Notes under the pieces: model-generated
Told to the model about the DNA's origin: nothing
The model's database searches: none
What the model saw: only the letters and a program-made list of their open reading frames with translations
Program-made: the position numbers and the translations under genes
Shown: positions 8,263 to 16,641 of the stretch, piece by piece
Numbering within the stretch: position 1 is the first letter of the stretch
Layout: the number at the start of each line of letters is the position of its first letter
NCBI RefSeq assembly: GCF_000620645.1
Contig: NZ_KK211159.1
Span: 517,467 to 581,466, forward strand
DNA length: 64,000 nucleotides
Direction of reading: 5' to 3'
Source: Nocardioides sp. URHA0032
GTDB taxonomy: Bacteria > Actinomycetota > Actinomycetes > Propionibacteriales > Nocardioidaceae

Positions 8263-9153
8263 ATGTCCAAGAAGACAGCTGCCATCGTCGGACCCGGCAA
8301 CATCGGCACCGACCTGATGTACAAGCTCCTCAGGTCCGAGCTGATCGAGCCACGCTGGATGATCGGTGTCGACCCGTCCAGCGAAGGCCTGCGGCTGGCG
8401 ACCGGGGAGGGGCTCGAGGCCAGCCACGAGGGCGTCGACTGGCTGCTCAAGCAGGACGAGCTGCCGGACCTGATCTTCGAGGCGACCTCGGCGTACGTGC
8501 ACCGCGAGTACGCGCCGCGCTACGAGGAGGCCGGCATCCGGGCCGTCGACCTGACGCCGGCTGCCGTCGGTCCGGCCGTGATCCCGCCGGTGAACGGCGA
8601 GGAGCACGTCGGCGCGATGAACGTCAACATGATCACCTGCGGCGGCCAGGCGACGATCCCGATGGTCGCGGCCGTCTCCCGGGCCGCCACCGTGTCGTAC
8701 GCCGAGATCGTCGCCTCGGTCTCGTCGGTCTCCGCCGGGCCGGGGACCCGCGCCAACATCGACGAGTTCACGCGAACGACCGCGGCCGGCGTCCAGTCGA
8801 TCGGGGGCGCCCAGCAGGGCAAGGCGATCATCATCCTCAACCCCGCCGAGCCGCCGATGATCATGCGCGACACGATCTTCTGCGCCGTACCACCGGACGC
8901 CGACCGGGACGCGATCGTGGCGTCGGTCGTCGCGATGGAGAAGGCCGTGCAGGAGTACGTGCCGGGCTACCGGCTGCTGCAGGAGCCGCAGATCGACGAC
9001 CCGTCGCCCGCGACCCGCGGCCAGACCAAGGTGTCGATCTTCGTGGAGGTGGAGGGCGCCGGCGACTACCTGCCGCCGTACTCCGGCAACCTGGACATCA
9101 TGACCGCCGCCGCCACGCAGGTCGGCGAGAACATTGCGAGGGCGATCGCATGA
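8263..9153 (+). CDS. hsaG: Acylating propanal/acetaldehyde dehydrogenase
   Basis: A 296-residue enzyme that converts propanal (from the HsaF aldol cleavage) plus CoA and NAD to propionyl-CoA. The Rossmann motif is [14 protein letters not shown] at the N-terminus. The catalytic cysteine is Cys126 in [12 protein letters not shown], and [13 protein letters not shown] and [11 protein letters not shown] follow as in the DmpF/BphJ/HsaG family. The C-terminal part ([15 protein letters not shown]) is the interface helix region that contacts the aldolase in the channelling complex. It starts 4 nt after hsaE with a good ribosome binding site, and its stop overlaps the hsaF start. Confidence 0.95.
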   Translation: MSKKTAAIVGPGNIGTDLMYKLLRSELIEPRWMIGVDPSSEGLRLATGEGLEASHEGVDWLLKQDELPDLIFEATSAYVHREYAPRYEEAGIRAVDLTPAAVGPAVIPPVNGEEHVGAMNVNMITCGGQATIPMVAAVSRAATVSYAEIVASVSSVSAGPGTRANIDEFTRTTAAGVQSIGGAQQGKAIIILNPAEPPMIMRDTIFCAVPPDADRDAIVASVVAMEKAVQEYVPGYRLLQEPQIDDPSPATRGQTKVSIFVEVEGAGDYLPPYSGNLDIMTAAATQVGENIARAIA

Positions 9154-10247
9154 CCGACATCAACGCACTCACCCGCACCTGGTCCGGCACCCACGGCACC
9201 GAGCCGTGGGGCGCGCTCGACCTGCGACTGACCGACACGTGCCTGCGCGACGGGTCGCACCACAAGCGACACCAGTTCACCGCGCAGGAGTGCCATGACA
9301 TCGTCGAGGCGCTCGACGCCTCCGGCGTGCCGGTCATCGAGGTCACGCACGGCGACGGCCTCGGCGGCTCGTCGTTCAACTACGGCTTCTCCAGGACGTG
9401 GGAGCAGGAGCTGATCCGGATCGCGGCCGAGACCGCGAAGCGCGCGAAGATCGCGTTCCTGATGCTGCCCGGTGTCGGCACCAAGGACGACATCCGTGCG
9501 GCCCAGGAGAACGGCGGCCAGATCTGCCGGATCGCCACCCACTGCACCGAGGCGGACGTCTCGATCCAGCACTTCGGGCTGGCGCGTGAGCTCGGGCTGG
9601 AGACCGTCGGCTTCCTGATGATGAGCCACACCCAGCCGCCCGAGGTGCTCGCGAAGCAGGCCCGGATCATGGTCGACGCGGGCTGCCAGTGCGTGTACGT
9701 CGTCGACTCCGCCGGCGCGCTGATCATGGAGCAGACCGCGGACCGGGTCGCCGCGCTGGTCGCCGAGATCGGCGACGTGGCCGACGTGGGCTTCCACGGC
9801 CACGAGAACCTCGGCCTCGGCGTCGCCAACACGATCATCGCGGCCCGCGCGGGCGCGACCCAGATCGACGGCTCTGTCCGCCGCTTCGGCGCCGGTGCCG
9901 GCAACACGCCGCTCGAGGCGTTCATCGGCGTCTGCGACAAGCTCGGCTGGGAGACCGGCGTGGACTTCCTCCAGATCGTCGACGCCTCCGAGGACGTCAT
10001 CAAGCCGGCGATGCCCGAGGAGTGCCAGCTGGACCGGATGACGCTGATGATGGGGTACGCCGGGGTCTACTCCTCGTTCCTCAAGCACGCCGGCAACGCC
10101 GCCGACCGGTACGGCGTCTCCGGCGCGAAGATCCTGCTCGAGGCCGGCCGCCGCAAGCTGATCGGCGGCCAGGAGGACCAGCTCATCGACATCGCGCTGA
10201 TGCTCAAGGCCGATCAGGAGAAGGAAGCGGCGAACTCCACGGCGTGA
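9150..10247 (+). CDS. hsaF: 4-hydroxy-2-oxohexanoate/4-hydroxy-2-oxovalerate aldolase
   Basis: A 365-residue DmpG/BphI-type class II aldolase that cleaves 4-hydroxy-2-oxohexanoate to pyruvate and propanal. The DRE-TIM signature is [16 protein letters not shown] (about residues 29-44), with the catalytic/metal-binding Arg-Asp pair. The other metal ligands lie in [11 protein letters not shown] (His-x-His). The C-terminal helices [18 protein letters not shown] form the part that docks with HsaG. The ATG overlaps the hsaG stop (ATGA), supporting stoichiometric complex formation. Propanal is handed to HsaG and pyruvate enters central metabolism. Confidence 0.95.
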   Translation: MTDINALTRTWSGTHGTEPWGALDLRLTDTCLRDGSHHKRHQFTAQECHDIVEALDASGVPVIEVTHGDGLGGSSFNYGFSRTWEQELIRIAAETAKRAKIAFLMLPGVGTKDDIRAAQENGGQICRIATHCTEADVSIQHFGLARELGLETVGFLMMSHTQPPEVLAKQARIMVDAGCQCVYVVDSAGALIMEQTADRVAALVAEIGDVADVGFHGHENLGLGVANTIIAARAGATQIDGSVRRFGAGAGNTPLEAFIGVCDKLGWETGVDFLQIVDASEDVIKPAMPEECQLDRMTLMMGYAGVYSSFLKHAGNAADRYGVSGAKILLEAGRRKLIGGQEDQLIDIALMLKADQEKEAANSTA

Positions 10248-10301
10248 GGAGACGTCTCGCCCGGTTGTCGCGCCGCGACCGGTGCCTGCGACCCTGAGGG
10301 C

Positions 10302-10694
10302 GTGACCCCGACCGGGCTGCGGCCCACCACCCGATGGCTGTGGCCGCTCATCGCCGATCTCGCGTGCGTGCTCGCCCTCGCGCTCGGCGGCAAGAGCTCG
10401 CACGAGGCGAGTGACTCCGACTGGGTCGTGCTCGTCATCGTGTGGCCCTTCGCACTGGCCGTCGGCCTGGCGCACGTGGTGCTGGCCCGGCGTGGCCGTC
10501 CCGCGGGTCCGCTCTGGCCCGAGGGGGTCCTGGTCCTCGCGGTCACCTACGGGCTCGGCATGCTCCTGCGTGGACTCTCCGGCCGCGGTCTCGCTCCCGG
10601 CTTCCTCGTCGTGGCTGCGGTGTTCCTCGCGGTGACGATGCTGGGTTGGCGGGTCGTGGTCGGGCTCGTCGTGCGACGCGGTCGTGTGACGTAG
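10302..10694 (+). CDS. DUF3054 family membrane protein
   Basis: A 130-residue protein with about four hydrophobic helices. The segment WPEGVLVLAVTYGLGMLLRG followed by SGRGLAPGFLVVAAVFLA is characteristic of the actinobacterial DUF3054 family. GTG at 10302 is the start. It lies 54 nt downstream of hsaF on the same strand but carries no steroid signature, so co-transcription would be read-through rather than function. The role of the family is unknown. Confidence 0.75.
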   Translation: MTPTGLRPTTRWLWPLIADLACVLALALGGKSSHEASDSDWVVLVIVWPFALAVGLAHVVLARRGRPAGPLWPEGVLVLAVTYGLGMLLRGLSGRGLAPGFLVVAAVFLAVTMLGWRVVVGLVVRRGRVT

Positions 10695-10847
10695 GAGCTT
10701 GCGCCCGAACCCTGCCGCGACCGGCGGGCCCGGGTGTTGCCAGCGAGCTCGCGTCCCTCACCAGGGCGTTTCGCTCTGCGCGTGCGGCGGGCACACTGGA
10801 TGCCCGATCACGAGGCACCTCGTGTGCCCCGACAGTGGAGCGTCCAC

Positions 10848-11978
10848 ATGTCCGCCCCAGCGCCTCCTCCCACTCCGGCTCCCGCTCCGGTGGGTCCGCC
10901 GACCGTGCCACCGGTCGCGCTGCGGACGTACACGGCGATCCGCATGGGCGTGGTCGTCGTCATCGTCGCCTTGGCGTTCGCGGTGTGGCGGGAGATCGTG
11001 AACGACCCCGAGGGGTGCGTCCAGCGATCATTGAGCGCGTACTACTACACACCGGTCCGGCCGGTGTTCGCCGGCGCGCTGATCGTGATCGGGTTCTCGA
11101 TGGCAGTCATGTGGGGCAAGACGTTCCTCGAGGACGCGGCGTTGAACCTCGCGGGGCTGCTGCTGACCTTCGTGGCGCTGAATCCCACGTTGGACGCGGC
11201 CTACTGCAACATCGATGAGGCGACGGCGGGAGGGACGGCTCCCCACAGCGACGAGACCCACAAGATCACGCCCAGCGAGCTGATCGATGCCAACGCTTCC
11301 ACCATCAGCCGCGGAGTCTTCACCCTCCTCGTCGCGCTGACTGCGCTCCTGATCGTGATTGCGATCGCCGGCGAGGTGGTGCGTCGCCGGGCGGAACGGG
11401 ACGCCAGGGCCTTCCCGTCGGGCCTCGTGAAGAACTACCGGATCACGTGGGTGCTGGCTGCCTCGGCCGTTGTCGTGTACTGGGTGCTGTTCCTGGACGC
11501 CAACAACCGGCTCTCCTTCTCGGCGGACGGACCGACCGGCACGGCGAACGAGGGCAGCTGGTTCTACCACGGCGCGCACGGATGGTCGGCGAACATCGCG
11601 GTCATGCTCGTCTTCATCGCGGTGGTGGCAGCCGCTCGGGAGAAGCTGCCTCCGGCTCCGGCCCAGCCGTCCTCACCCTGGTGGCACGTCTGGGTCTGGC
11701 TGATCCGAGCGGCGAAGTTCGCCTGGCGGAACAAGAATCCGCTGACCTGGGAGGTCTGGTCGAACACGTGGGCGTGGATGTACACGACGTGTGCGATCGC
11801 GATGGCGGTCGTCGCCGTCGTGGTGAAGGCCGGCGACAAGCTCGGTCTGTTCTCGTGGTGGCCGTGGGTCGATGAGCACGCCACGTTCGTCGTGGAAGCG
11901 ATCCTGATCACCCTCATCGGCGTGTTCTGGATGATCCAGACGTTCGATCGGCGGAGGGAAGGAGCTCCTCGGTACTGA
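10848..11978 (+). CDS. Multi-spanning membrane protein of unknown function
   Basis: 376 residues from the ATG at 10848. A proline/alanine-rich N-terminus (MSAPAPPPTPAPAPVGPP) precedes about eight hydrophobic segments, for example VVVVIVALAFAVW, GALIVIGFSMAVMWG, GVFTLLVALTALLIVIAIAG and ITWVLAASAVVVYWVLFLDA. A tryptophan-rich stretch near residues 285-320 (WWHVWVWLIRAAKFAWRN) and an extracytoplasmic-looking loop, NRLSFSADGPTGTANEGSW, are visible. I do not recognise the family; no transporter or enzyme motif is seen. It stands alone, with about 150 bp upstream and 200 bp downstream without genes. Confidence 0.6.
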   Translation: MSAPAPPPTPAPAPVGPPTVPPVALRTYTAIRMGVVVVIVALAFAVWREIVNDPEGCVQRSLSAYYYTPVRPVFAGALIVIGFSMAVMWGKTFLEDAALNLAGLLLTFVALNPTLDAAYCNIDEATAGGTAPHSDETHKITPSELIDANASTISRGVFTLLVALTALLIVIAIAGEVVRRRAERDARAFPSGLVKNYRITWVLAASAVVVYWVLFLDANNRLSFSADGPTGTANEGSWFYHGAHGWSANIAVMLVFIAVVAAAREKLPPAPAQPSSPWWHVWVWLIRAAKFAWRNKNPLTWEVWSNTWAWMYTTCAIAMAVVAVVVKAGDKLGLFSWWPWVDEHATFVVEAILITLIGVFWMIQTFDRRREGAPRY

Positions 11979-12184
11979 CCGACCCTGCGGACGCGCGATG
12001 GAGGGCGAGGGGCAGGAACTCGCCTCGCGGTCGCCGTACCCGGGCGACCCAACTCGTCGACGATGCCGCCCGGTCTCAGCGCCGCGTCTGATTCTCGCCA
12101 GCATCCGCCGCGTCCGCTTGATGGGCTTGCTCCACGTGGCCGCTCGACACGACGGTCGCGAAGCCATGGAGAGAGGACCTGATC

Positions 12185-12587
12185 GTGAAGATCGCGCTCG
12201 TCACCGGCGCCAACCGAGGGATCGGTCTGGCTGCCGCTCGGCGGCTCGCACGCGAATGCGGCCACGTGATCCTTGCCGCCCGGAAGGCCGACGCCGCTTC
12301 CGAGGCGGCAGATCGGCTGGTGCGTGAGGGGTTCTCATCGAGCGGCATCACCATGGACGTCACCGACCGGGCGTCTGTGCGTGCTGCCGCTGTTGAGGTC
12401 TCCGAGCGGTTCGGGCATCTCGACGTGCTGGTCAACAACGCGGGGATCCTGCCCGAGGCAACCAACCCGGAGCCGCAGGAGGTGCTCGACCTGGCGATGT
12501 TCGAGCAGACCTACCCGGGCCGCGACCCTCAGCACCGACGACCCGACCGGAACGTTCATCGACGCCAACGGGCGCGTGAAGTGGTGA
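12185..12587 (+). pseudogene. Short-chain dehydrogenase remnant with internal deletion and frameshift
   Basis: The first ~115 codons, from GTG 12185, encode a normal SDR N-terminus: VTGANRGIGLAAARRLA for NAD(P) binding, then MDVTD and LDVLVNNAGILPEAT. Near 12515 the frame changes and only the extreme C-terminus of an SDR follows in frame 3 (TLSTDDPTGTFIDANG, then RVKW and stop at 12587). The central ~100 residues, including the catalytic Ser and YxxxK, are missing. Total length is about 134 codons against ~240 for the family. A single sequencing error cannot explain the lost segment, so this is a genuine decayed gene. Residual expression from the GTG is possible but would be inactive. Confidence 0.75.
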
Positions 12588-12674
12588 GACCACGCCGGCG
12601 TCTGGTCAGCCGCCATCCGTGCCCGTCCCCCCGGCGTGCTGTTCCGCGGCGGACGTCAGGCGTCCGCCTGCGGG

Positions 12675-13139
12675 TCAGTACTCGCCCTTGATCACGAAGA
12701 ACGAGCCCCGGATCGTGCCGGCCAGCTTCGACTTCTGGCGGGCGAACTTGAACCGGTCCGCGAGCTCCTCGGGGACCTCCATGCCGTCGGAGAGCTTGAA
12801 CCCGACGGCGCGCTTGCCACCGTCGGCGACCGTGTACATCACGTTGATCGAGAGGCCGGACCGGTAGAAGACGTAGGCCATCCGGATGCCGTCGACCTCG
12901 AAGGCCGTCGCCTCGAGCGGGGGTGAGCTGATGACGAGGTCGCGCTCCTCGGCGAGGATCCGGTGCACGTACTCGACGACCTCGGCCGCCTCGTCCGCCG
13001 GCTCGACGGTGAAGACGTGGTCGTACTTGTTCTTGAAGTACCGCGCCTCGTTGGCCCGCAGGCCGGCGAGGGCATCGGCGACCGGGGACGACTCCAGCCC
13101 GGTCGTGGAGACATCCACGAAGTCGACGACGTAGCTCAT
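12675..13139 (-). CDS. Conserved hypothetical protein
   Basis: A 154-residue soluble protein starting MSYVVDFVDVSTTGLESS. It is acidic at the N-terminus and basic at the C-terminus (RFKFARQKSKLAGTIRGSFFVIKGEY), with no signal peptide or membrane helix. Central features are YDHVFTVEPADEAAEVVEYVHRIL and YVFYRSGLSINVMYTVADGG. I do not recognise a family. It is divergent from the flavin-linked oxidase gene, with 30 bp between starts, so they share a promoter region. Codon usage is like its neighbours, which supports a real gene. Confidence 0.65.
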   Translation of the reverse strand: MSYVVDFVDVSTTGLESSPVADALAGLRANEARYFKNKYDHVFTVEPADEAAEVVEYVHRILAEERDLVISSPPLEATAFEVDGIRMAYVFYRSGLSINVMYTVADGGKRAVGFKLSDGMEVPEELADRFKFARQKSKLAGTIRGSFFVIKGEY

Positions 13140-13169
13140 GGCGCCACGCTAGTGGCTAGCGTGGGCGGC

Positions 13170-14651
13170 GTGACGGGTTGGACACGACGGGCGGTCCTCG
13201 GCGCGGGCGCCGTCGGGGCGCTGTCGGCGTGCTCGTCGGACGGCGACCGTCCGTCGCCGTCGCCCACCCCGAGCGGGTCCTCGCCGACGACGAGCGGCAA
13301 GATCCGCTGGGGCCGCCTCGAGCGGTCGGTCCGGGGCACGCTCACGCGCCCAGGTGACCCGGCGTACGACCAGGTCCGCCTGCTCCAGAACCCCCGGTAC
13401 GACGGCGAGCACCCGCTCGCGGTCCTCTCGGTGGCGTCGGAGCAGGACGTCGCCACGGGCCTGATCTTCGCGCGTGACCACGACGTCCCGGTCGCGCTGA
13501 GGTCGGGCGGGCACAGCTACCCCGGCTGGTCCGGCGGCGGTTCGCCGCGCGCTCTCGTGCTCGACTGCCGGCCGCTCGACCAGGTGCAGCTGGACGGGGC
13601 GACGGCCACCGTCGGGGCGGGTGCCGCGCTCGCGCACGTCTACGAGGAGATCGGCCGGCGGGGGCGGGCGATCGCGGCCGGCTCCTGCGCGACGGTCGGC
13701 ATCGCTGGGCTGACGCTCGGCGGCGGGGTAGGCGTGCTCACCCGCGCCCTCGGGCTCGCCTGCGACGCGGTCACCTCGATGCGGGTGGTGACCGCGGACG
13801 GGAAGCTGCGCACCGCCACCGCCGACGAGGAGCCCGACCTGTTCTGGGCGCTGCGCGGCGGCGGCGGGGGACACCTCGGCATGGTCACGTCGTTCGTCCT
13901 CGACACGGTCGCCGCGCCGACGATCAGCTCGACGTTCCTCTCCTGGCCGTTCCCGGCCGCGGCGCAGGTCGTCGAGGCGTGGCAGCAGTGGGCGCCGACG
14001 GCCGACGACCGGCTCTGGTCGACCCTGAAGATGCTGGGCGGCGCCACGCACCCGGGCGAGCCGACGCTGCTTCTCTCGGGCACCTGGACGGGACCCACGG
14101 CCGAGCTCGACGGCCAGCTCGCCGGCCTTCTCGACCACGTGCCGAGCCCGAGCGTCCGCTCCGACCATGTCCGCGGCTACCTCGAGGCGATGCAGGCGTA
14201 CGCCGGCTCGGGGGAGCGCGAGTCGCTCGCGGCCACCTCGCACGTGATGTACGACGCGCTCGACGACGACGGGATCGCGGACCTGCTGGACCAGGTGCGG
14301 GCCGCGCAGTCCTCCGGCCTGAAGGAGGCCGGCATCTCGATGGACGCGCTGGGCGGCAAGGTCGCCGACCTGGCGCCGGCGGACACGGCGTTCGTGCACC
14401 GCCGGGCACTCGCGACGGTGCAGTACACGGCGACGTTCCCGCCCGGCAGTCCGAGGTCCGCCGACGACTACGTGCGCGGCTTCCGTGCGGCGATGCTGCC
14501 GCACTGGGGCAACCACGCCTACGTCAACTACGCCGACCCGACGATCGAGGACTACCTGACGGCGTACTTCGGTGCGAACGCCGACCGGCTCACCCGGGTG
14601 CGCGGGCAGTACGACCCGGACGGCTTCTTCACCCAGCCCCAGGGCTTCTAG
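13170..14651 (+). CDS. Secreted FAD-linked oxidase (berberine-bridge/PCMH type), probable Tat lipoprotein
   Basis: 493 residues from GTG 13170 (GTG 13161 is an alternative). The N-terminus, TRRAVLGAGAVGALSACSS, combines a twin arginine with a lipobox ending at Cys21, so export by Tat and lipid anchoring are likely. The PCMH FAD-binding domain follows. RSGGHSYPGWSGG holds the histidine that usually carries 8-alpha FAD, and GSCATVGIAGLTLGGGVG holds the cysteine seen in bicovalent enzymes. The C-terminal berberine-bridge segment (YVNYADPTIEDYLTAYFG) ends with the usual YDPDGFF. The substrate is unknown; sugar or alcohol oxidation is common in the family. It ends 4 nt inside the convergent glycosylase gene. 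Confidence 0.82.
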   Translation: MTGWTRRAVLGAGAVGALSACSSDGDRPSPSPTPSGSSPTTSGKIRWGRLERSVRGTLTRPGDPAYDQVRLLQNPRYDGEHPLAVLSVASEQDVATGLIFARDHDVPVALRSGGHSYPGWSGGGSPRALVLDCRPLDQVQLDGATATVGAGAALAHVYEEIGRRGRAIAAGSCATVGIAGLTLGGGVGVLTRALGLACDAVTSMRVVTADGKLRTATADEEPDLFWALRGGGGGHLGMVTSFVLDTVAAPTISSTFLSWPFPAAAQVVEAWQQWAPTADDRLWSTLKMLGGATHPGEPTLLLSGTWTGPTAELDGQLAGLLDHVPSPSVRSDHVRGYLEAMQAYAGSGERESLAATSHVMYDALDDDGIADLLDQVRAAQSSGLKEAGISMDALGGKVADLAPADTAFVHRRALATVQYTATFPPGSPRSADDYVRGFRAAMLPHWGNHAYVNYADPTIEDYLTAYFGANADRLTRVRGQYDPDGFFTQPQGF

Positions 14652-15142
14652 CCGGCGAGCGCGGCGAGGTCGCGCCACCACGAGAGCCGGTTCGGCCGCC
14701 CGTCGTAGTCCTTGCGCTGGTTCGCCCCGCTCACGCCGGGCAGGACGAACACCTGGGCCGGGCCGAGGAACCAGTCGGCCGGGCCCAGCCCGGGACGCCG
14801 TACGCCGAGCGCCCGGGCCGCCTCGTGAGCGACCGTCTTGCTGGTGAACGCGAGCCAGTCGGGCCGCCAGCCCTCCAGCTTCTCCACGAGCGCGTCGATC
14901 TCGACCCAGCGCGGGTCCCAGTGCCCGACCAGGTCGGTCAGGCCCAGGCCCAGCTCGGCGACCCGGGCGTCCTCGTCGGGCCGCAGCCGCCGCGGCGCCA
15001 GGCCACTCAGGTGCAGCGACTCCCAGAAGCTGTTGCCGGGAGTCTCGTAGTAGTGGTCGCGCAGCCTGGTGCTCTCCGCGCCCGCCAGCCCGCAGAAGAC
15101 GATGCGCGGCTCGGGCGCCACGATGTCGGGCAGGACCTCCAC
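14648..15142 (-). CDS. Mug-like mismatch/uracil-DNA glycosylase family protein
   Basis: A 164-residue protein with the family pattern IVFCGLAGAESTRLRDHYY, ETPGNSFWESLHLSGLAPRRL, GLTDLVGHWD and LAFTSKTVAHEAA. This is the fold of small Mug/TDG-type glycosylases that remove uracil or mismatched bases. The first motif reads CGLAGA where E. coli Mug has GINPG, so the usual catalytic Asn is absent; related family members in rhizobia and actinobacteria show the same change. Activity on DNA is therefore likely but specificity is open. It overlaps the end of the FAD-linked oxidase gene by 4 nt on the opposite strand. Confidence 0.7.
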   Translation of the reverse strand: MEVLPDIVAPEPRIVFCGLAGAESTRLRDHYYETPGNSFWESLHLSGLAPRRLRPDEDARVAELGLGLTDLVGHWDPRWVEIDALVEKLEGWRPDWLAFTSKTVAHEAARALGVRRPGLGPADWFLGPAQVFVLPGVSGANQRKDYDGRPNRLSWWRDLAALAG

Positions 15143-15190
15143 CCGGACAGCGTCTCAACCGGACCAAGGGCGTGGGTACGCCGGCACCGG

Positions 15191-16444
15191 TCAGGCCGGG
15201 TACGCGCCCGTCGCCAGGAGCCACGCGCGGGGATCGGTGTCGTCCTCGTAGATGCTGCCGCCGAAGGGATGCACTTCGAAGTGGAGGTGGCAACCGGTGG
15301 CGTTGCCCTCCTGGCCGACCCGGCCGATGGGGGCGCCCGACACGACGGGTTGGCCGTCGGCGACCTCGAGAGCCTGCAGGTGGGCGTACCAGGTGGTGAG
15401 CGACCCGGTCGCCGTGCTGACCATCACGAGCCAACGACCCGACCAGGCCTGGTCGGTGCGGACCATCACGGTCCCGCCGTTGGCGGCGACGACGAGCGAG
15501 CCGCAGGCCGCGGCGAGGTCGTCACCGGTGTGGGTGGACTGCCAGCGACCGCTCCGGGCTCCGAAGTTGTCGAGGTCTCGGAACGGCGTGCCTGGCGCGA
15601 GGGGGAACGTGATCGCCCCGCGGTACCCGTCGGCGAGGGCGTCGCGCACGACGCGGTCCTCGCGTGCGAGCTCCGCGAGCTCCGACTGCGCCGAGCGCAC
15701 CTCCAGGAGGACGGACCGGTGCGCCCGGTCCGCCGCGGCCAGCGCCTCGCGGGCGGCTCCCAGTCGCCCGTCCGCCTCCCGCGCCGCCACGTCGAAGGCG
15801 AGCTCGGCGACCGCGAGCTCATCCCGGGACCGGTCCGCGGCCTCGACGGCGGCGACCTGGCTGCGGCCGAGCTCCTCCAGGCGGGTCAGGTCCTCGAGGA
15901 CGCTCGCGTCGTCCGCGGTCAGCGCTGCCGCGACCGGCGCGAGCTGCGTCATCGTGTAGCTGCCGGTGAGCGCCGAGACGAGGACGTCGCGGTCATGACG
16001 GTACTGCTGCTGAGCGGCACCCAGGGCAGCCCGCGCCGCCCGCAGCTGCGCGTCGGCCGCGCGTGCCGCGGCGCCGGCCGCCCACGCGGCCTCCTGCGCC
16101 GCGTCGTACGCCGTCGTGCGGTCTCGCAGCCGGGTGGCGAGGTCGGCCAACCGTTGCCGGGCGGCGGCCGTGCCCGCGCTGTCGGTCGGGTGGGGTCGCA
16201 GGAGGCGGGGGGAGACGTGCCAGGTGGCCGCGGCCGCGACCGTGCGGGCCAGGACCTGTGCCTGTCTCCGGTCGGCCGAGCGGGAGGCGGCCGGGACCAG
16301 CGCCGTCATGCTGTCGGCCGGTGCCAGCTGGAGTGCGATCCGCTGGGCGTGCGCGGGCCCGGCCGCCGCCCCCACCGTCACGACGGCGACGACGGCCGCA
16401 CCTGCACACACGCGCGCCGCGGCGCGCTTCCCCCGATTCCCCAC
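15191..16444 (-). CDS. Secreted M23 (LytM) peptidase with N-terminal coiled coil
   Basis: 417 residues from GTG 16444; the frame opens at TTG 16504, but the GTG gives a clean signal peptide (basic GNRGKR, hydrophobic ARVCAGAAVVAVVTVGAAAG, cleavage after AHA). Residues ~60-290 are alanine-rich, helical and charged, like the coiled coil of EnvC/RipC-type hydrolases or regulators. The C-terminal LytM domain has STHTGDDLAAACG (His and Asp metal ligands) and CHLHFEVHPFGG (His-x-His), so all zinc ligands appear present and it should cleave peptidoglycan cross-links. It is divergent from hsaA with no visible link to steroid catabolism. Confidence 0.85.
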   Translation of the reverse strand: MGNRGKRAAARVCAGAAVVAVVTVGAAAGPAHAQRIALQLAPADSMTALVPAASRSADRRQAQVLARTVAAAATWHVSPRLLRPHPTDSAGTAAARQRLADLATRLRDRTTAYDAAQEAAWAAGAAARAADAQLRAARAALGAAQQQYRHDRDVLVSALTGSYTMTQLAPVAAALTADDASVLEDLTRLEELGRSQVAAVEAADRSRDELAVAELAFDVAAREADGRLGAAREALAAADRAHRSVLLEVRSAQSELAELAREDRVVRDALADGYRGAITFPLAPGTPFRDLDNFGARSGRWQSTHTGDDLAAACGSLVVAANGGTVMVRTDQAWSGRWLVMVSTATGSLTTWYAHLQALEVADGQPVVSGAPIGRVGQEGNATGCHLHFEVHPFGGSIYEDDTDPRAWLLATGAYPA

Positions 16445-16592
16445 GCTGGACAGCGAACGGCGTCGGCGCCGCCGCTGGTGGTTGCGCCCGGGGCGTCTCC
16501 CCAAAATTGGTGGTGCGGAAGGACCCGATCACCCCCTCTGGTCCAGTCCACCCCGGGCCGAGCCCGACGAGGCCCCGCGTCTGGCCCGAAAC

Positions 16593-16606
16593 GAGAACGT
16601 GTTCTA
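16593..16606. promoter_or_regulatory. KstR-type box upstream of hsaA
   Basis: The 14 bases gagaacgtgttcta match the consensus TnnAACnnGTTnnA at all positions except the first. TAGTAT (16605-16610) overlaps the right edge and has the form of a -10 element. That would place the transcript start near 16617 and give a ~25-nt leader containing the Shine-Dalgarno caggag, unlike the leaderless geometry at kstD/hsaE. The box lies 35 nt before the hsaA ATG. Confidence 0.75.
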
Positions 16607-16641
16607 GTATCGACCTGTCCGTACACGTGACAGGAGATGCG

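Noticed and set aside
10734..10847. Longer N-terminus for the membrane protein at 10848
   Set aside because: The added 38 codons are basic and not conserved-looking; the ATG at 10848 opens a typical Pro/Ala-rich start.
16505..16592. TTG start extending the M23 peptidase to 16504
   Set aside because: It would place an Arg-rich stretch before the signal peptide. GTG 16444 gives a normal signal peptide.
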